64,000 nucleotides of DNA from Adiantum capillus-veneris (Eukaryota; Streptophyta; Polypodiopsida; Polypodiales; Pteridaceae): NCBI GenBank assembly GCA_014529385.2, contig CM043956.1:59963120-60027119 (forward strand), in the 5' to 3' direction. Below are positions 23,001-35,400 of this stretch, in pieces. Position 1 is the first letter of the stretch. Each line of letters begins with the position of its first letter. Position numbers and translations under genes: made by a program. The notes under the pieces were generated by a model, which ran no database searches, had not been told where the DNA came from, and saw only the letters and a list, made by a program, of their open reading frames with translations.

Positions 23001-24420
23001 ACTATAGCTCAAGTGGATTCTCAAATATCACTTCCTATTACACCAGGATTAATTGGGCAATCGGCTATGTATCAATTACTTGCTGGGAGGCTATACAAAA
23101 GAAATCAAGATGGAATATTTCTTTTGTGTATTAATCGTCAAGAGAGAACCCAATACCTAAATCAAACTCACATTATTTTAGTGGGACTTCACTTTGCGGA
23201 AGACCAAACTATGCAACAGATCCTTGGACTTGGAGTATTTTGGCCAACCATGAGAAGTGTGTTCACTCATTTTTGAAAGACTATATTCAATGCCAAAAAC
23301 AAACACCCGTACCTCATGTGACATTATTTCAAATCTCAGGCATTCCTAAGTGGAGTAACTATAGAGCTACTTACTTATCAAGCAGAACATTTCGTGAGGA
23401 TATGAGTAAACGCCACCAGAGAGCTATTGAAACTGAAGTAAGAGACTATGCTCTTATTGAAACCAATTGTTTGAGAGTGGAAAGGATCAACATTTGTGTC
23501 TTTGTGCAAATAAAGATGAATATATACCCATTCTGGAGCAAGCACATGCTGGATTAGCTGGAGGTCACTTTCTAAGTGAACCCACCGCTAGAGCAATTTC
23601 AATGGCAAGCATATGGTGGCCAACACTTTTTGCAGATGCCAAAGAATATGTTCAAAGATGTGATCCATGCCAATGATAAAAAATGCCAACAGCGGTAAAT
23701 AGCATGCCGTTAAGGCCAATGATGAAGGCTAGAGCTTTTGCAAAATCGGACATAGACTTTGTCGTACCAATATAACCACCTACTTATATAACTCAAGCAT
23801 TGTAGCTACGGACTATTTGACCAAGTGGGTAGAGGCTAAGGCAGCCAAGAATAATTACGCTAGAACCACAGCCGCATTCTTGTATGAGAATGTATTCACA
23901 AGATATGGACTTCCAATATAAATGGTCAGTGATAAAGGAACTCATTTCCTCAATGAGATAATTGAGTATCTATTGAATGAATTTATGGTCATCCATAACA
24001 AATCCGCTCCTTATCATCCACAAGCAAATGGAAGATGAGCACATAAATAAAATTCTTAGCTCAATATTGACTAAAGTGGTTAGTTCAGGACGAACTGATT
24101 GGGAAATGAATCTACATGCTTCTCTATGGGCTTATAGAGTTTCATTCAAGACAGCTTTAAATGATACACCTTTTAACCTTGTTTATGGTCTTGATTCCAT
24201 ACTACTGATGGAATTTCTATTGCCGACACTAAAGGTAGCTAAAGATCTTTAGTGGAAAGGACATGAATTGTTAGAGAGGCTTGAAGATTTAAAAAATATT
24301 GATGAACAAAGGCTAACATCTGTAGCTCACATTTATGTACAGAACGGAAGCAAAAATAGCTTTTGATTTACATCTAGTCACAAAACACTTCAAAAAAAGG
24401 GGACCTAGTTTTAGTTTATT
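22813..24420 (+). pseudogene. B: integrase with two zinc-domain-like segments
   Basis: The first zinc-like segment is at 23150-23310 (H..L.GLHF ... GVFWPTMR ... C in YIQCQKQ). The second is at 23515-23675 (HAGLAGGHF ... IWWPTLFADAKEYVQRCDPCQ, a full HHCC). Remnants of the catalytic core follow (AFAKSDIDFVVP, TTWVEAK-like, NEFMVIHNKSAPYHPQANG-like), then DWEMNLHASLWAYRVSFKTALNDTPFNLVYG and KGDLVLVYF near the C-terminus. Integrase inserts the cDNA into the host chromosome. Stops at 23273, after QRCDPCQ, in the core and after AKDL make it non-functional. Whether the two zinc segments reflect duplication or an original family trait is open. Confidence 0.7.
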
Positions 24421-24773
24421 TCCTTAAGCAACACATTCCCAAATTCAAGGCACTTTAGATGGTGAACCAATGGCTAACTGGATTAGTGGATGCCGCTTAA
24501 AGAAGTACCATTTGCCACTAACCAATGATTTGCTAGAAAAAACGCATGCAAGAAAGTAGAGAAATATTAAACGAGAGCAGGTTGTTGACAAAGATCAAGA
24601 GGAAGCTTGACTCTAAGTACTCAAGAGGAAAGCCGCTTTCAAAAATTAACAAACACCTATTCCTACCAAAATTTTGGAACCAAATAAAATACTATGGGAA
24701 TCACAAAATGATGCGGTATCAAACGGATGATGAATGGTTGGATGGAACTGACCTTTGCATCATAGTAAAATAA

Positions 24774-25085
24774 AACAATCATAGCACAAGTGCATTAGTA
24801 GATATTGGTGCTTGAATGAATGCAGTCAATTATTCCACTTACAAGAAAGCTACGGATCAATTTTTAGCATCGGGAATATCTACTATCAAAGGATGCAACA
24901 AAAACCCAACATCGGCATTGGGATTGGTTAACAATAACGTGATAGTAAATGGATTTTCAAACCCTGATTAGTTTATATGCATACTAGATGAACATATGAA
25001 TGAAACTATGATTCTTGGAATCTCATGGATGCGGACATACAAGGCAGTACCAGATTGGGACACCAATCAACTCAAGCTATCACTT
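24774..25085 (+). pseudogene. B: AP2 retropepsin-like domain downstream of integrase
   Basis: Readable as ALVDIGA, stop, MNAVNYSTYKKAT ... ILDEHMNETMILGISWMRTYKAVPDW. It aligns along its length with the AP2 of element A (LVGTGAKANVVNYSTFRKIT ... VVIVGVPWMHTYQATPNW). The catalytic aspartate is present; the next residue is I instead of T/S. Two in-frame stops. Preceded by about 75 codons of open frame (24546-24773) with no recognised domain. Confidence 0.7.
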
Positions 25086-25795
25086 AAAGGATGACAACTC
25101 TTAGTTCCAATTGCACCGAGAAAACAGGAATGGAAAAGAGGTTAAGAAACCAGGGAATAATCCATCTACATCAGCCTCTAGTCAAGAAAATGCTACAAGC
25201 AGCATGTAAGGAGTTAGGCAGATTTGGGTACCAAAACCAAAGCTCAAAGACAATCGGTCTCAAATTTGGGTGCCCAAAAACTCATCTACAACACTTAAGG
25301 AAGTTTCCCATCTAACAACTCAGAAAAGAACATCTTTTCGAAGAGAATCTAGCACTAGATGGGTTTGGAAACCAAAGGAGTCTTCTCCACAAACTGCAAA
25401 GCTGATAAATTAGTGGAAAGTTAAATCTCAAATAACTCCACCACAATAGTTCATTAACCAAAAATTGAAACACCAATGGAGAGTTAAATCTTAGCAACCA
25501 TCATCATTGTTACCAACAGCTCAAGAATCAGTGTGCCAAAGCATTCAGACAGTACAATCAGGCAAAGAACACATAAAATACAAAATCTACTATTTAGAAG
25601 ACATCAACAAGATACCTTGACCACAGAAACCCTCGAGTTAACTACTCAAGACCCAAATCTTGCACCGCATACTGATTTAAATTGCATTGGCCTTCAAAGC
25701 ATGGTAGAGCCAACCACGACTATGCATAGATACGATTGTTCAACCCATGCACACAGTCTCTCAGAGTACTCCATCTAGGAGAGGGGGAAGGAAAC
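25086..25795 (+). pseudogene. B: W-V-P-K domain and 3' purine tract
   Basis: Readable as RQIWVPKPK, SQIWVPKNSS and TRWVWKPKES with stops between, matching three motifs in the 3' ORF of element A. The rest (25533-25778) is a T/Q/H-rich frame with no domain. CTAGGAGAGGGGGAAGG at 25776-25792 is the candidate polypurine tract. Confidence 0.6.
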
Positions 25796-25839
25796 TTCAT
25801 TAATTAAGGGCAATGTTTGAAGAGGGAGAAAAAGTTGGA

Positions 25840-27208
25840 TGTTAACACGTAATTTTTTGCAAAATTACCTAATAATGCCCTGAAAAATCATCAATAGCAA
25901 AATTTCAGCTGATAAAATCTCCCCGATGAGTGTAAATATTGTATGTACTATCAGAAATTACATCATTCCTTTTTGCTTATTTTTATTAATTTTTCTTCAT
26001 ATTGGAGCTTTAAAATGGATAATTCCACCAAAAAGTAATAAAATAGTGTTTTTCAATGGATTTTCTTAATTGTTGATGTTTTAATTTTCTTTTTTGTGCA
26101 TTTTATTATTTTCTTTGATTTTCAATAAATAGGTTAAAAATTAATATTAAAAATCGAATGAGCTCAAATGGAGAAATTGAAAATACGTTGATGATCAAGA
26201 GGACAAGACGGATAGGTACAAAAAATTTTGATCAAAACGCCAAACAAAAGCAGGAAGCCTAAATTAGGCCGCCAAGGCGTGTTTTTGCAAAATTCTCGTA
26301 GAATGAGCTAACGGAGTCCGATTGAGGAAATCTTTGAGTCTAACGGAGATTTCACAGCCCATTAGGACTAACAAGGGAATCTGGGGGAAATAACTTTGAA
26401 AAGTCCGAGTATAGATGTCTTAGGTAGCCCAAAATCACCTCATTTCTACTAGTCACCCTTGGAGAAGAGATCTCTTGGCCTACTTCGCATGCGATTTTTG
26501 GATTCCACAGTCACCATTTTCACTGCCGTTTCACACAAGACATGAGAGGTAAAATCTAAACTCATCAAAGAGCATTTCTATACATTCGGATAACAGGTAT
26601 AGGTTCGGGAAAAACCCTAGAATCCCAATTGTGTACAGACTCCTAGGACACAAAAATGACCATGGGGACCTGTCAGCTCAACAAATTGGACAAGATTTGA
26701 ATTGTAGCATGTCCCTAGATAGTAGAACACTTCCATATCATTAGATGACCATTTGGTAGGGGTCGAGGGGGTCCCCAAGTAAATAATCAAGGTTTTTCCC
26801 ACATGCCAGAATTGAATTATGACTTCACGGGCAGCATATAGACAAGGTCTATAAACAATGTACTTATATGGTTTCAAGAAAACTGTCAAGGAAAGCCCTC
26901 TAATAGCATGAAACATCTCACAAGCTACGAAGCGTCATTTTTGACATATGGAGTCAAATTGACTTTGAATGAGCCCAAAATGAATGAGCAGCATCAGGAC
27001 TATGTAACGGACAAGTCCATGTCTTCAATAGTGACCAAACACCTCTACACACCAAGTGGTAACAAAACTGGTGACTTCAGAGTCAACAAGAGCACAAAGT
27101 GATGCCAACATGACCAAATCTTACCAAACTCATTTTACGACATGTTTTAGATGTAATAAATCTATGTGGGTCATCAAATTGTCATTTCAAGCATAAATTT
27201 TAGCTTAT
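25840..27208 (+). repeat. Probable 3' LTR of B and following non-coding sequence
   Basis: TGTTAACACG at 25840 follows a second purine-rich stretch (GAAGAGGGAGAAAAAG) and is a plausible LTR start. The end is not resolved. No coding similarity; the open frame 26617-26916 on the minus strand has no support. Confidence 0.4.
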
Positions 27209-27231
27209 GTAAATAATCAAAATTATTTACT

Positions 27232-27925
27232 GTTTTGCAAATTTACTTGAAAATCATCATCAGGCTTGACCTATCACTTGTACACATCTATTTCATGTCA
27301 CATGTCAAATATGAGCCCAAAATGTCCAATAATTCTCAGACTTTGTAAAAACAAAAGTCGCCAAGTAGCTCTTCAATACTAATTTTGAGTTATTTGTCAC
27401 AGTTTTTGACCCAAAACCTTTCATATCTCACATAGAGGGTCTATAGCATGTCTAGAATCAATTTGAAAGAAAAAATGTTCAAATTGATGAAAATGTAAAT
27501 AGTTGCAATTATTTACATTTTGCTCAAATGAGCCCAAATCTCATCTTTGACCTCATGGGACCAAAGTTCATACCATCCGTTTTGCAAATTTACTTGAAAA
27601 TCATCATCAGGCTTGACCTATCACTTGTACACATCTATTTCATGTCACATGTCAAATATGAGCCCAAAATGTCCAATAATTCTCAGACTTTGTAAAAACA
27701 AAAGTCGCCAAGTAGCTCTTCAATACTAATTTTGAGTTATTTGTCACAGTTTTTGACCCAAAACCTTTCATATCTCACACAGAGGGTCTATAGCATGTCT
27801 AGAATCAATTTGAAAGAAAAAATGTTCAAATTGATGAAAATGTAAATAGTTGCAATTATTTACATTTTGCTCAAATGAGCCCAAATCTCATCTTTGACCT
27901 CATGGGACCAAAGTTCATACCATCC
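27232..27925. repeat. 347-bp tandem duplication
   Basis: 27232-27578 is repeated almost base for base at 27579-27925, beginning GTTTTGCAAATTTACTTG and ending CATACCATCC. Near-identity implies a recent event. Each copy carries an 11-bp inverted repeat (AAATGTAAATA and TATTTACATTT, 27491-27520 and 27838-27867). A further 31-bp duplication (27910/27941) adjoins the coding start of D. Confidence 0.95.
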
Positions 27926-29392
27926 GTAGGCTATTTAATCAAAGTTCATACCATCCGTAGGCTATTTAATCAATTTGAGGAGGTGCAATTATATCATATT
28001 CCTAGGAAACAAAATGAAGATGTTGATTTACTTGCACAACAAGCCATTGCATGTGTTGAGAGAGAAGTGCAGGTCATCATGGTGGCAGCAGCTGTCAAGC
28101 AACCGAGATACCAGGGATTGGAGTCATTGGCTCCCATTATTGGCTACATTTTGGAGGGTGAGTTTCCACAAGACTTCACGAAGGCTCAGAAGAGGAGACT
28201 CATGAAGAAGGCAAGTTTCTATCTCTTCCTAGAAGGCTCCCTCTATCAAAAAGGGAAGGATCAAGTGTGCAGAAGAGTACCAACTATCGAGGAAATTCCA
28301 ACCATTCTAAAAGGTTTGCATGAAGAGGCATGTGGTGGTCATTTTTCCCAAGAATTAACTGTGAAGAAGATTTTGCTTGCGGGGTATGTTTGGCCAAGTC
28401 TGCATGTGGATGTCCAACATTGGTGTAAAAGTTGTCACAATTGTCAGGTAAATGGGAATAGAAGATTGATTTATGGTCCAAGGCAAATCATGCTTGCAAA
28501 TGGACCCTTTGAAAAGTGGGGCATTGATGCTATGGGTCCTCTGCCTAGGACAAAAAATGGTAAACTCTACATTCTAGTGGCTGTAGACTATATGACTAGG
28601 TGCGTGGAAGCACAAAGTGTGGCAAAGGTAAATGAGAGGACAGTGAGCAAATTCGTCTACACTCACATTTGTTCTAGATTTGGCACACCTTTGGAGATTG
28701 TTTCTGATAATGGTCCAGGGTTTAGAAAGGGATTGCTCACAGAAGTCTGTGAAGAACTTCACATTCTACATCGTCACAGTACACCCTACTATCCCCAATC
28801 AAATGGTTTGGTAGAAAAAGCTAATGGTGTCATTGCAGGCATCATTAGAAAGATGGTGAAAAACAAGACAAAGTTGTGGGATGACTTCTTGGATGGTGCC
28901 TTGTGGGCGTATCGAACCACATATAGGGAAGCCACGGAGTTCACACCATTTCACTTGGTCTATGGTCAAGAGGCTTTACAGCCAATTGAACTAAACATTC
29001 CAACAATGCGACTTCATGGAAAATCAGCACAAGATGATCAAGAAGCATGGATGGATCGACTTCTTACCTTAGCTGAGCTTGAGTGGAAAAGAGAAGCAGC
29101 ATACGAGTGCTATAAGAGGAAAGCCACACAGACAAAGGAGAAGCTTGACAAGAAACTGAAGGACAAAGGCATCAATGAACGAGATCTTGTGCTAAGGTAT
29201 GACAATCGACTCGATAATCATTTTGATGCCAAATTTGAAACAAGATGGTAGGGGCCATACATAGTCAAGAAGGCTTTCAATTCAAGTTACTATCAACTTA
29301 TGGACTTGAATGGGAAAGAGCACTCCAGGAAGGTAAACGGCTATCGCTTGAAGCCTTACTTGAGTCGCCTTCTACCAAAGGATCTACCATAG
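27926..29392 (+). pseudogene. Element D: 5'-truncated Tat-type pol (RNase H tail, integrase)
   Basis: Opens with the last part of the archaeal-type RNase H (LFNQFEEVQLYHIPRKQNED), then integrase: zinc domain (LHEEACGGHF ... CKSCHNCQ), catalytic core with WGIDAMGPLP, IVSDNGPGF and YYPQSNGLVEKANG (D, D, E all present), LWAYRTTYREATEFTPFHLVYGQE, and a C-terminal part with KGINERDLVLRY. A single TAG (29249-29251) interrupts just before GPYIVKKAF; the same frame then continues to another TAG at 29390-29392. Otherwise the best-preserved integrase in the window. The N-terminal boundary falls in duplicated non-coding DNA, so RT and gag are lost. Confidence 0.88.
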
Positions 29393-29550
29393 CAAAAGGC
29401 AACTATCCGATGTAAGTATTGTTCCATGAAGCATGAGTGTAACACAAACCAAAATTCCAAGGGGCCAAACAATGAAGATCTTGTCAAGGACTCTGAAGCA
29501 CTCTCTTTGGAAAAGATTCTTTATGATGGTACATGAATATACCATCATCC

Positions 29551-29560
29551 TGGGGGAGGG
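29551..29560 (+). other. Polypurine tract of D
   Basis: TGGGGGAGGG, four bases before TGATAGCC, the probable LTR start at 29565. Confidence 0.75.
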
Positions 29561-31272
29561 CTAATGATAGCCATTTTTCGGCTCTCTGTGATTGCCATAG
29601 TGAGTTATCTCCCCCTATCAAATCACTCAAACACTGTGGTTACCCTCACCCTTTCACTGTATATAGGTGCGTGTGAGTTAGGGGACTTTTTCCATATCTC
29701 CTTACTGAAATAAAAAACCCTCAATTAGCTAGGCATTGGGCTAGTTGAGCCAAAAAAATAAAAAAAATAAAAAATATAAGTATATTATGGCCCATGCGTA
29801 TGTAAATATTTCTTTGTATATAGGGCCTAAATAAAAGATTTTTTCATAATTATTTTGGTATTTATTTAAATATTTTTACCTAGGTGTGTGTTATTTATGC
29901 TCTGTACATTGCCTCACCATTACCACAATTTTTCTTACCATTTTTCATACTCTTTATTCCATATAGAAATATTTTCATGTAATCTTCTCTTATATTTGGT
30001 GTAACTCCACCCCAACAAAAATCCAAAAAAACTAGTTTTATTTATGTGTATATTTTTTCACTATTGTGATTTTTCCCTTCCTACATCTATTTTGTTTTTT
30101 TTCTAAAAAATTAGAACACCAAAAATATTTATCTTTTTATGGTAGCCTCATAATGAGAGAGATTTCTTTTGACCCCTTTATATTTTTTCCACTTATATTA
30201 TTTATATTTGACATGTACATATTTTTTAGACCCCTCAATATTTGATTTTCTTAGTTGTACTATTCACTTATATCATGATCTCACCAATATCTTCAATTAT
30301 AGACCTACCAAATAAGGTCCAGGGTAGGTGGCATGCATACATGCACTATGGAGGGCTCACTCTTGGAGGTATTCAAAAGAATCATCCAAAGAAGGACCTT
30401 GTGCAGTGGAAAAACACGGTCGGTTTTGCTGAATTTTTAAAGTTCACTTGCTCTCCAAATTTGAAAAGGTGATACAAACAAAATTTGTAGCTCGTGGGCT
30501 GAACTTTTGCCTCATATTTTTTTCATATTTTTTTGAGCTACGAGCTGTGAGCTATGATTTTATTAGTGGACCCCAGTTTTCCCATGCTATGCAGCCACAC
30601 TCTCTCTTCCACTTTATCATTTTCCTCTTTCACACACACTTCTCCACTCATCATCCCCACCTCTCTCACCACTCCTCTCTGCACCCTACTCACCTTCTCC
30701 TCAACCTTGAAGAATAAGAGAAACCATGGTGAACTCATACCTCCCACACTCAATTCTATTCCAAAATTGACCACCTAGTTTCATTTTTCCTCCTCCAAAT
30801 TACCCATATCTATCAAAAAACCACAAAATTCAGCCTCTTCTCTTAAAAGACAGCATCATGGTGGTTGATTACTCAGCTTCAATTACCTTGTCTCTCAAGG
30901 AAGGTCAAGAGTGGAGAAAAAATGTACCGTCAAAGCTAGTGGACCGTCAACAAGCGTCAAAATTGGCCCTAGCTACTCAAGACACTTGGAGCATCAACCT
31001 TGTAAGAAATCCACCTTTTCTTACCTCTTAAGAGTTTTTCTTCCTTATTTGTATCCTACATGGATACTCCCATTGTAAATATCCAATTCCATTTGTAAAT
31101 TAATACTAACTCTACTAACACTAACCCACTATGAAAAGTCCTATCACCTCCATTTCTCTCCTCTCTCTTTCCCCACCAACTTCTTAATAATTCCAAGCAA
31201 AAGAAATTAGATAAATTGCTGAAAATCTAACCCAACCATGGTTAGATGAGTAACCCTAGCCTTCAAAATTGC

Positions 31273-31280
31273 TATAAAAG
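31273..31280 (+). promoter_or_regulatory. Candidate TATA box in the D LTR
   Basis: TATAAAAG followed about 30-40 bp on by GC-richer sequence near 31310, the expected start region of an LTR transcript. Confidence 0.5.
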
Positions 31281-31939
31281 GAGGGTGTAGCTAGCACAAA
31301 AAGGGGGGAGAAGAAAGAGCACTATGCTATAGCTTGAGAAGCCAAGCTCAACCTCTTGAGAAGGAGCTCTTGAGTGGAATCTCATTGGCATTAGGCATAT
31401 GTATGTGTTGTATTAGGGGTGATTAGCAAGGGAACTCTATGCCATTGTAAGAGAGAGGGATCATTAAATTGAGGGTAGGAAATCTATCATTTCTCCTACT
31501 AGTGTAAGCCCAACATTTGCTGAATCAAGGAGGGTGAATTTGCACTAAGCATGGATACCTTGTCTCCCTTCCAACGTGAAGTCATGGACAATAATGATGT
31601 GTAAGTGTCTTGGTGTTTTATTTAAGTTCTTGATAGCTTGTCTCTGGTGTTGTCATCAATCTAGCCATAAATCCCACATACTGTAAGAGGGCGACAGGGT
31701 GGAGAGGACTCCCCTGGCCTTAAGACAGTGATTGGGGTGGCTTTTTTCTTGTGATGTGTTGTGGTGTAATGTACTCAGGCTATGTTGAACAAATACTAAT
31801 CTCACTTTGATTGGTCATGACAGATTTGTAAGAAGGCATTAGTGCAACAAGCACCCCCTTCCCCCTTCTCTCTCTTTCTTACATATATATATTTATGTTT
31901 GCTTGATCATTAACGATACACTTCAAAGCAGTCCGAGCA

Positions 31940-31942
<3 letters not shown>

Positions 31943-32026
<84 letters not shown>
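31943..32026. repeat. (CT)n microsatellite
   Basis: About 42 CT repeats without interruption. Confidence 0.97.
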
Positions 32027-32029
<3 letters not shown>

Positions 32030-32462
32030 TTTTAGTGTGTGAGAGTGTTCCATTGGTGTTAGGGTTAGTGTAAATTCCTTGCTTGGTTGTGGGTTGCTCT
32101 AACGATTCTCCTCTTTTTCGTCCTAGTTCGCTCTTAAACTAGGTGGTGCCACTTGTGTAGTTGGGATTTGGCTGTGGGTTTGTTTTTTTGGTTTGTGTTG
32201 TGTTGTGCCCTAGCCCCATTGAGCAGCACGGGAGCCTTGAAGGGTGTCTAGAGGTTGCTCTTCTTGTTGCCCGCCCCGGACCGCTTCAACACTCAAATGA
32301 GCTCAAACTTGACTCAGAGTATCTAAATCACATGTTCTTCAAGTCTATGAATTCAAAAGTGCAAAAAAATGAACAAAACTCCCTACTTTAAATAATCGCA
32401 ATTATTTACTTTGCTTGCAATTTTTAACCTGGAGTGGATGATTTTGATATATACATGTTTTT

Positions 32463-35400
32463 ATGCATCTATGCATGCTCCAAAATTGGTTTGAAGCAAA
32501 ACGGACATCATTTGCCAACAATTCAGACAAAGAGCATGTCAGAGCAATATTTGTGGAATTTCCTAACTTTGAAACTATATCTTTTCTCATAGGTGCAATC
32601 CAAGCTGTTGAGAAAGCAAAGACGAGAAAGACACAAAAAGAAAAGTTGCAAGAGCTGCCACCATATCAGTTGGAGCCCAACTATGTGAAAATGGCCAAAG
32701 TAACCTACCTGTCAAAAGAACAGCTTGAGAAGCACAACACCACACTCTTCATCGAGAAATTCAAAAGTGAAGATGGAAGTCGGGTAGAGTTAAAAATGAT
32801 ACCGAAGGAGTTCTATGGCATAGTAGTTGAGCCAGCTATGAGAGAAGCCAACAGTAGGTTGGCACTTCAAGCATTTTACGATCAAGAACCATGTGGAGTA
32901 GATTTCCAATGAGCTTACGAACTACTATCAAAAATCAAAGAGGATGGATCCTCCTAAGTCATAGATCACCAAGGACAAAATGTCGAGGTATTCATAAACA
33001 AAGATATAGCTGTTGAAGCAGTAAAGCTTCCAACAGAAGGTATGATGATGAGAGCAAGAGATAGAAAAAAAGCTAGATTCCACCAACAGAAAGAGTACAG
33101 ATGCCGCCACCTTCTCCAATCTTACGCTAAAGCAAGTAGAGGATCCCACCCGCCTATACCACCAACACTTCCACTTCCTTGCCAAGAAACCACCAAGGTA
33201 CAATACCACAAATCATGTTGTGGAAACCACATTCATGCAAGCATTGAAGTCGTTAGGTAGACATCAGACCATAGATCATGCTCAGTATGTGCTTACAACA
33301 CTCAAGAGCACAAAGAAGGAAGGTAAATTCACATAATTAGGAGCTCTGAAAGTCTTAATCCAAATTGCATACCATGCAATTGGGATGGTCGATAACTTGC
33401 CACCAACCCTAGATCAGAACACATGGATAATCACTGAGAAAGCTCAACCCTCTCCATGATGCACAAGATTAAAAAAGAAAGGGATTTATAAGTGAGATGA
33501 AGGGTCATCTGAAAGCTCACTTGAAACCCATACATAGCAGTGAAGAAATTTTTTTATGATGAATAAAAAAGGGCAAGAAGGGAAGAGATGATCAGAATGA
33601 TAGTGGCCGCTCATCAAGAAGAACCTCAACAAAAGAAGGCGCAATTTGAAAGGGAAAAGGAATCTTATGAAGAAAGTCGACAAGCTATAAGATAGACTTC
33701 AATTCTATGGGATCCAAGGGAAGTCAAGGGTCCTAGGACCAGAATCCTAAGAAGAAGCTCCAAGAAGATCCTATAGAAATGCTAGAAAGGATGTATGAGG
33801 AGGCTGAAGGCCTGAAAATACAAGAGGCATTGTCAGAAGCTCAAAGCAAAGCTAGAGAAGAATCAACTACTCAACAACCACAACAAGAAGAAGCTGAGAT
33901 ACCAAGTGAAACATAGCATGAAAGGGAGGTTATATCTCCACGACTACCCTCACCCATTCTTGAACAGTTGGATCAGCCAATTCCTAGCCCAAGCTCTTCA
34001 TCAACTAACAAATAATGTGAAATCATGGAGATAAATGGAGGTGGGTTCGGGATATATGAAGTTTCAAAATCCACACAACCTCTCGAAGACACAATATCTC
34101 AAGAAAACCTACTTTTCCAAGTGAGGAGGTGAGTCAGTGTCAAGGAATTAGGGGAAAAGCCTAAAATTCTGGAACAAAAAGAAACTAAGCTGATGGAAAA
34201 GTCATCAATGGTGATGATAAAAGAGAAGAAATACATTGAATAGCAGCTACCAAAAACAACCAAATATGCCACTGGACCTTCCAAAGATCCTCATGCGATA
34301 TCCAAAGATTGGGACACGACTGATGAAGTTATCACTCAATTCAATGAATATGAAAATCAGATGCAGCTGATGACTGAGAAAATGCGGACAGCATCTCTTA
34401 GCCGCAGTGCTACTAAAGCTCAAGAACTTGAACAGGTGATTGATGCGCTCCAAGGCGAGCTTGAAGACAAAATGAATATCATTGAAAATCTTCAAAACCA
34501 AATCAAAGATCTCCAGAATGAAGCAAAACAACATCAACACATCAAGGAAAAGCAAGAAAAAGAAATGGAGGAGTTAGAAGAACTCCTCAAAAAGCTATCA
34601 GATGCATGTAAAAGCAAGGAGCAGTGGCTGACTAAAGTGAAAAATAAACTTATGAACACTAGTTATTCTATACAAAAGTTGCAGGTACAGCTGAATGTGG
34701 CAAATGCCTCTTTGCAATACTTAGAGCAAAGAATCAATGACCAATAAATATTTTTAAAGCAAATAAGGGAAAACCCATCAGTTGCTTCACTTAGGGGGAC
34801 TGATGAAGTTTACAAAACTTTAGAAAGAAAAAAAAAAGAATTGGAGCTTGAACTAAAGCTGGAACAAAACCAAGGAAGGGATATCTCCCTAATGTGCATG
34901 CAAAGGAAAGAGCCGTTGCATAAAGAGATAGAAGAATTGAAAGAAGCCAACGAGTTGCTAAGGCAAGGGAATGTGGAAACTCTAGAGGAGGTAGTACTTT
35001 TGAACAGCTAACTCTAGAGATGCCATCAATCACCTTTGATGACATAGAAACACAACTAGCTAAAGAGCAGGCCGAAAGTTTTCAATTGCAGCAACCAATC
35101 ACTGACAAGGAACAATTGTCAATGGTCCAGCTCTCTAAAGTTGAAGAAGCTATACTTAAAGAGCAGATTGTTCAAAAAGTGGATGTTGATTGGAAAGCGG
35201 CTATGGATTGCGAATTGAGAGAACTTCACTTTGTCAATGTAACTCAGCTTACTCCCAATGAGATCAATTCTGAGTGGCTCAACATTTGCTTCCATATCCT
35301 TTGATAAAGGTGGAGCTGTTTCAAATAAAAGGAATTCTTTACAAGGATATGCAAGACCAAGGGCAAGGTGCTCTCCACCCCACATGGAGGAAAATTTGGC

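Larger units (their letters stand above)
22176..25839 (+). mobile_element. Element B: 5'-truncated Ty3/gypsy pol relic with a 3' retropepsin/W-V-P-K module
   Basis: Plus-strand order: RT thumb, RNase H, duplicated integrase zinc region, integrase core, integrase tail, retropepsin-like AP2, W-V-P-K domain, purine tract, LTR start. No gag or RT palm lies upstream. Stops and frameshifts throughout. AP2 after the integrase, and its homologue in element A, suggest a family with an extra 3' gene. Confidence 0.75.
29565..32150 (+). repeat. 3' LTR of D (end approximate)
   Basis: Starts TGATAGCCATTTTTCGG after the polypurine tract. A TATA box (TATAAAAG, 31273-31280) suggests a promoter well inside it, so the LTR is probably over 2 kb. 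The 3' end is uncertain. Open frames inside lack support. Confidence 0.5.

Noticed and set aside
26617-26916. 99-codon minus-strand frame in the B LTR region
   Set aside because: No recognisable domain, lies in probable LTR sequence.
29249-29251. Programmed stop-codon readthrough in D integrase
   Set aside because: A lone TAG before G-P-Y-I-V is more simply a point mutation at a usual acidic or other sense codon; no downstream structure was apparent.
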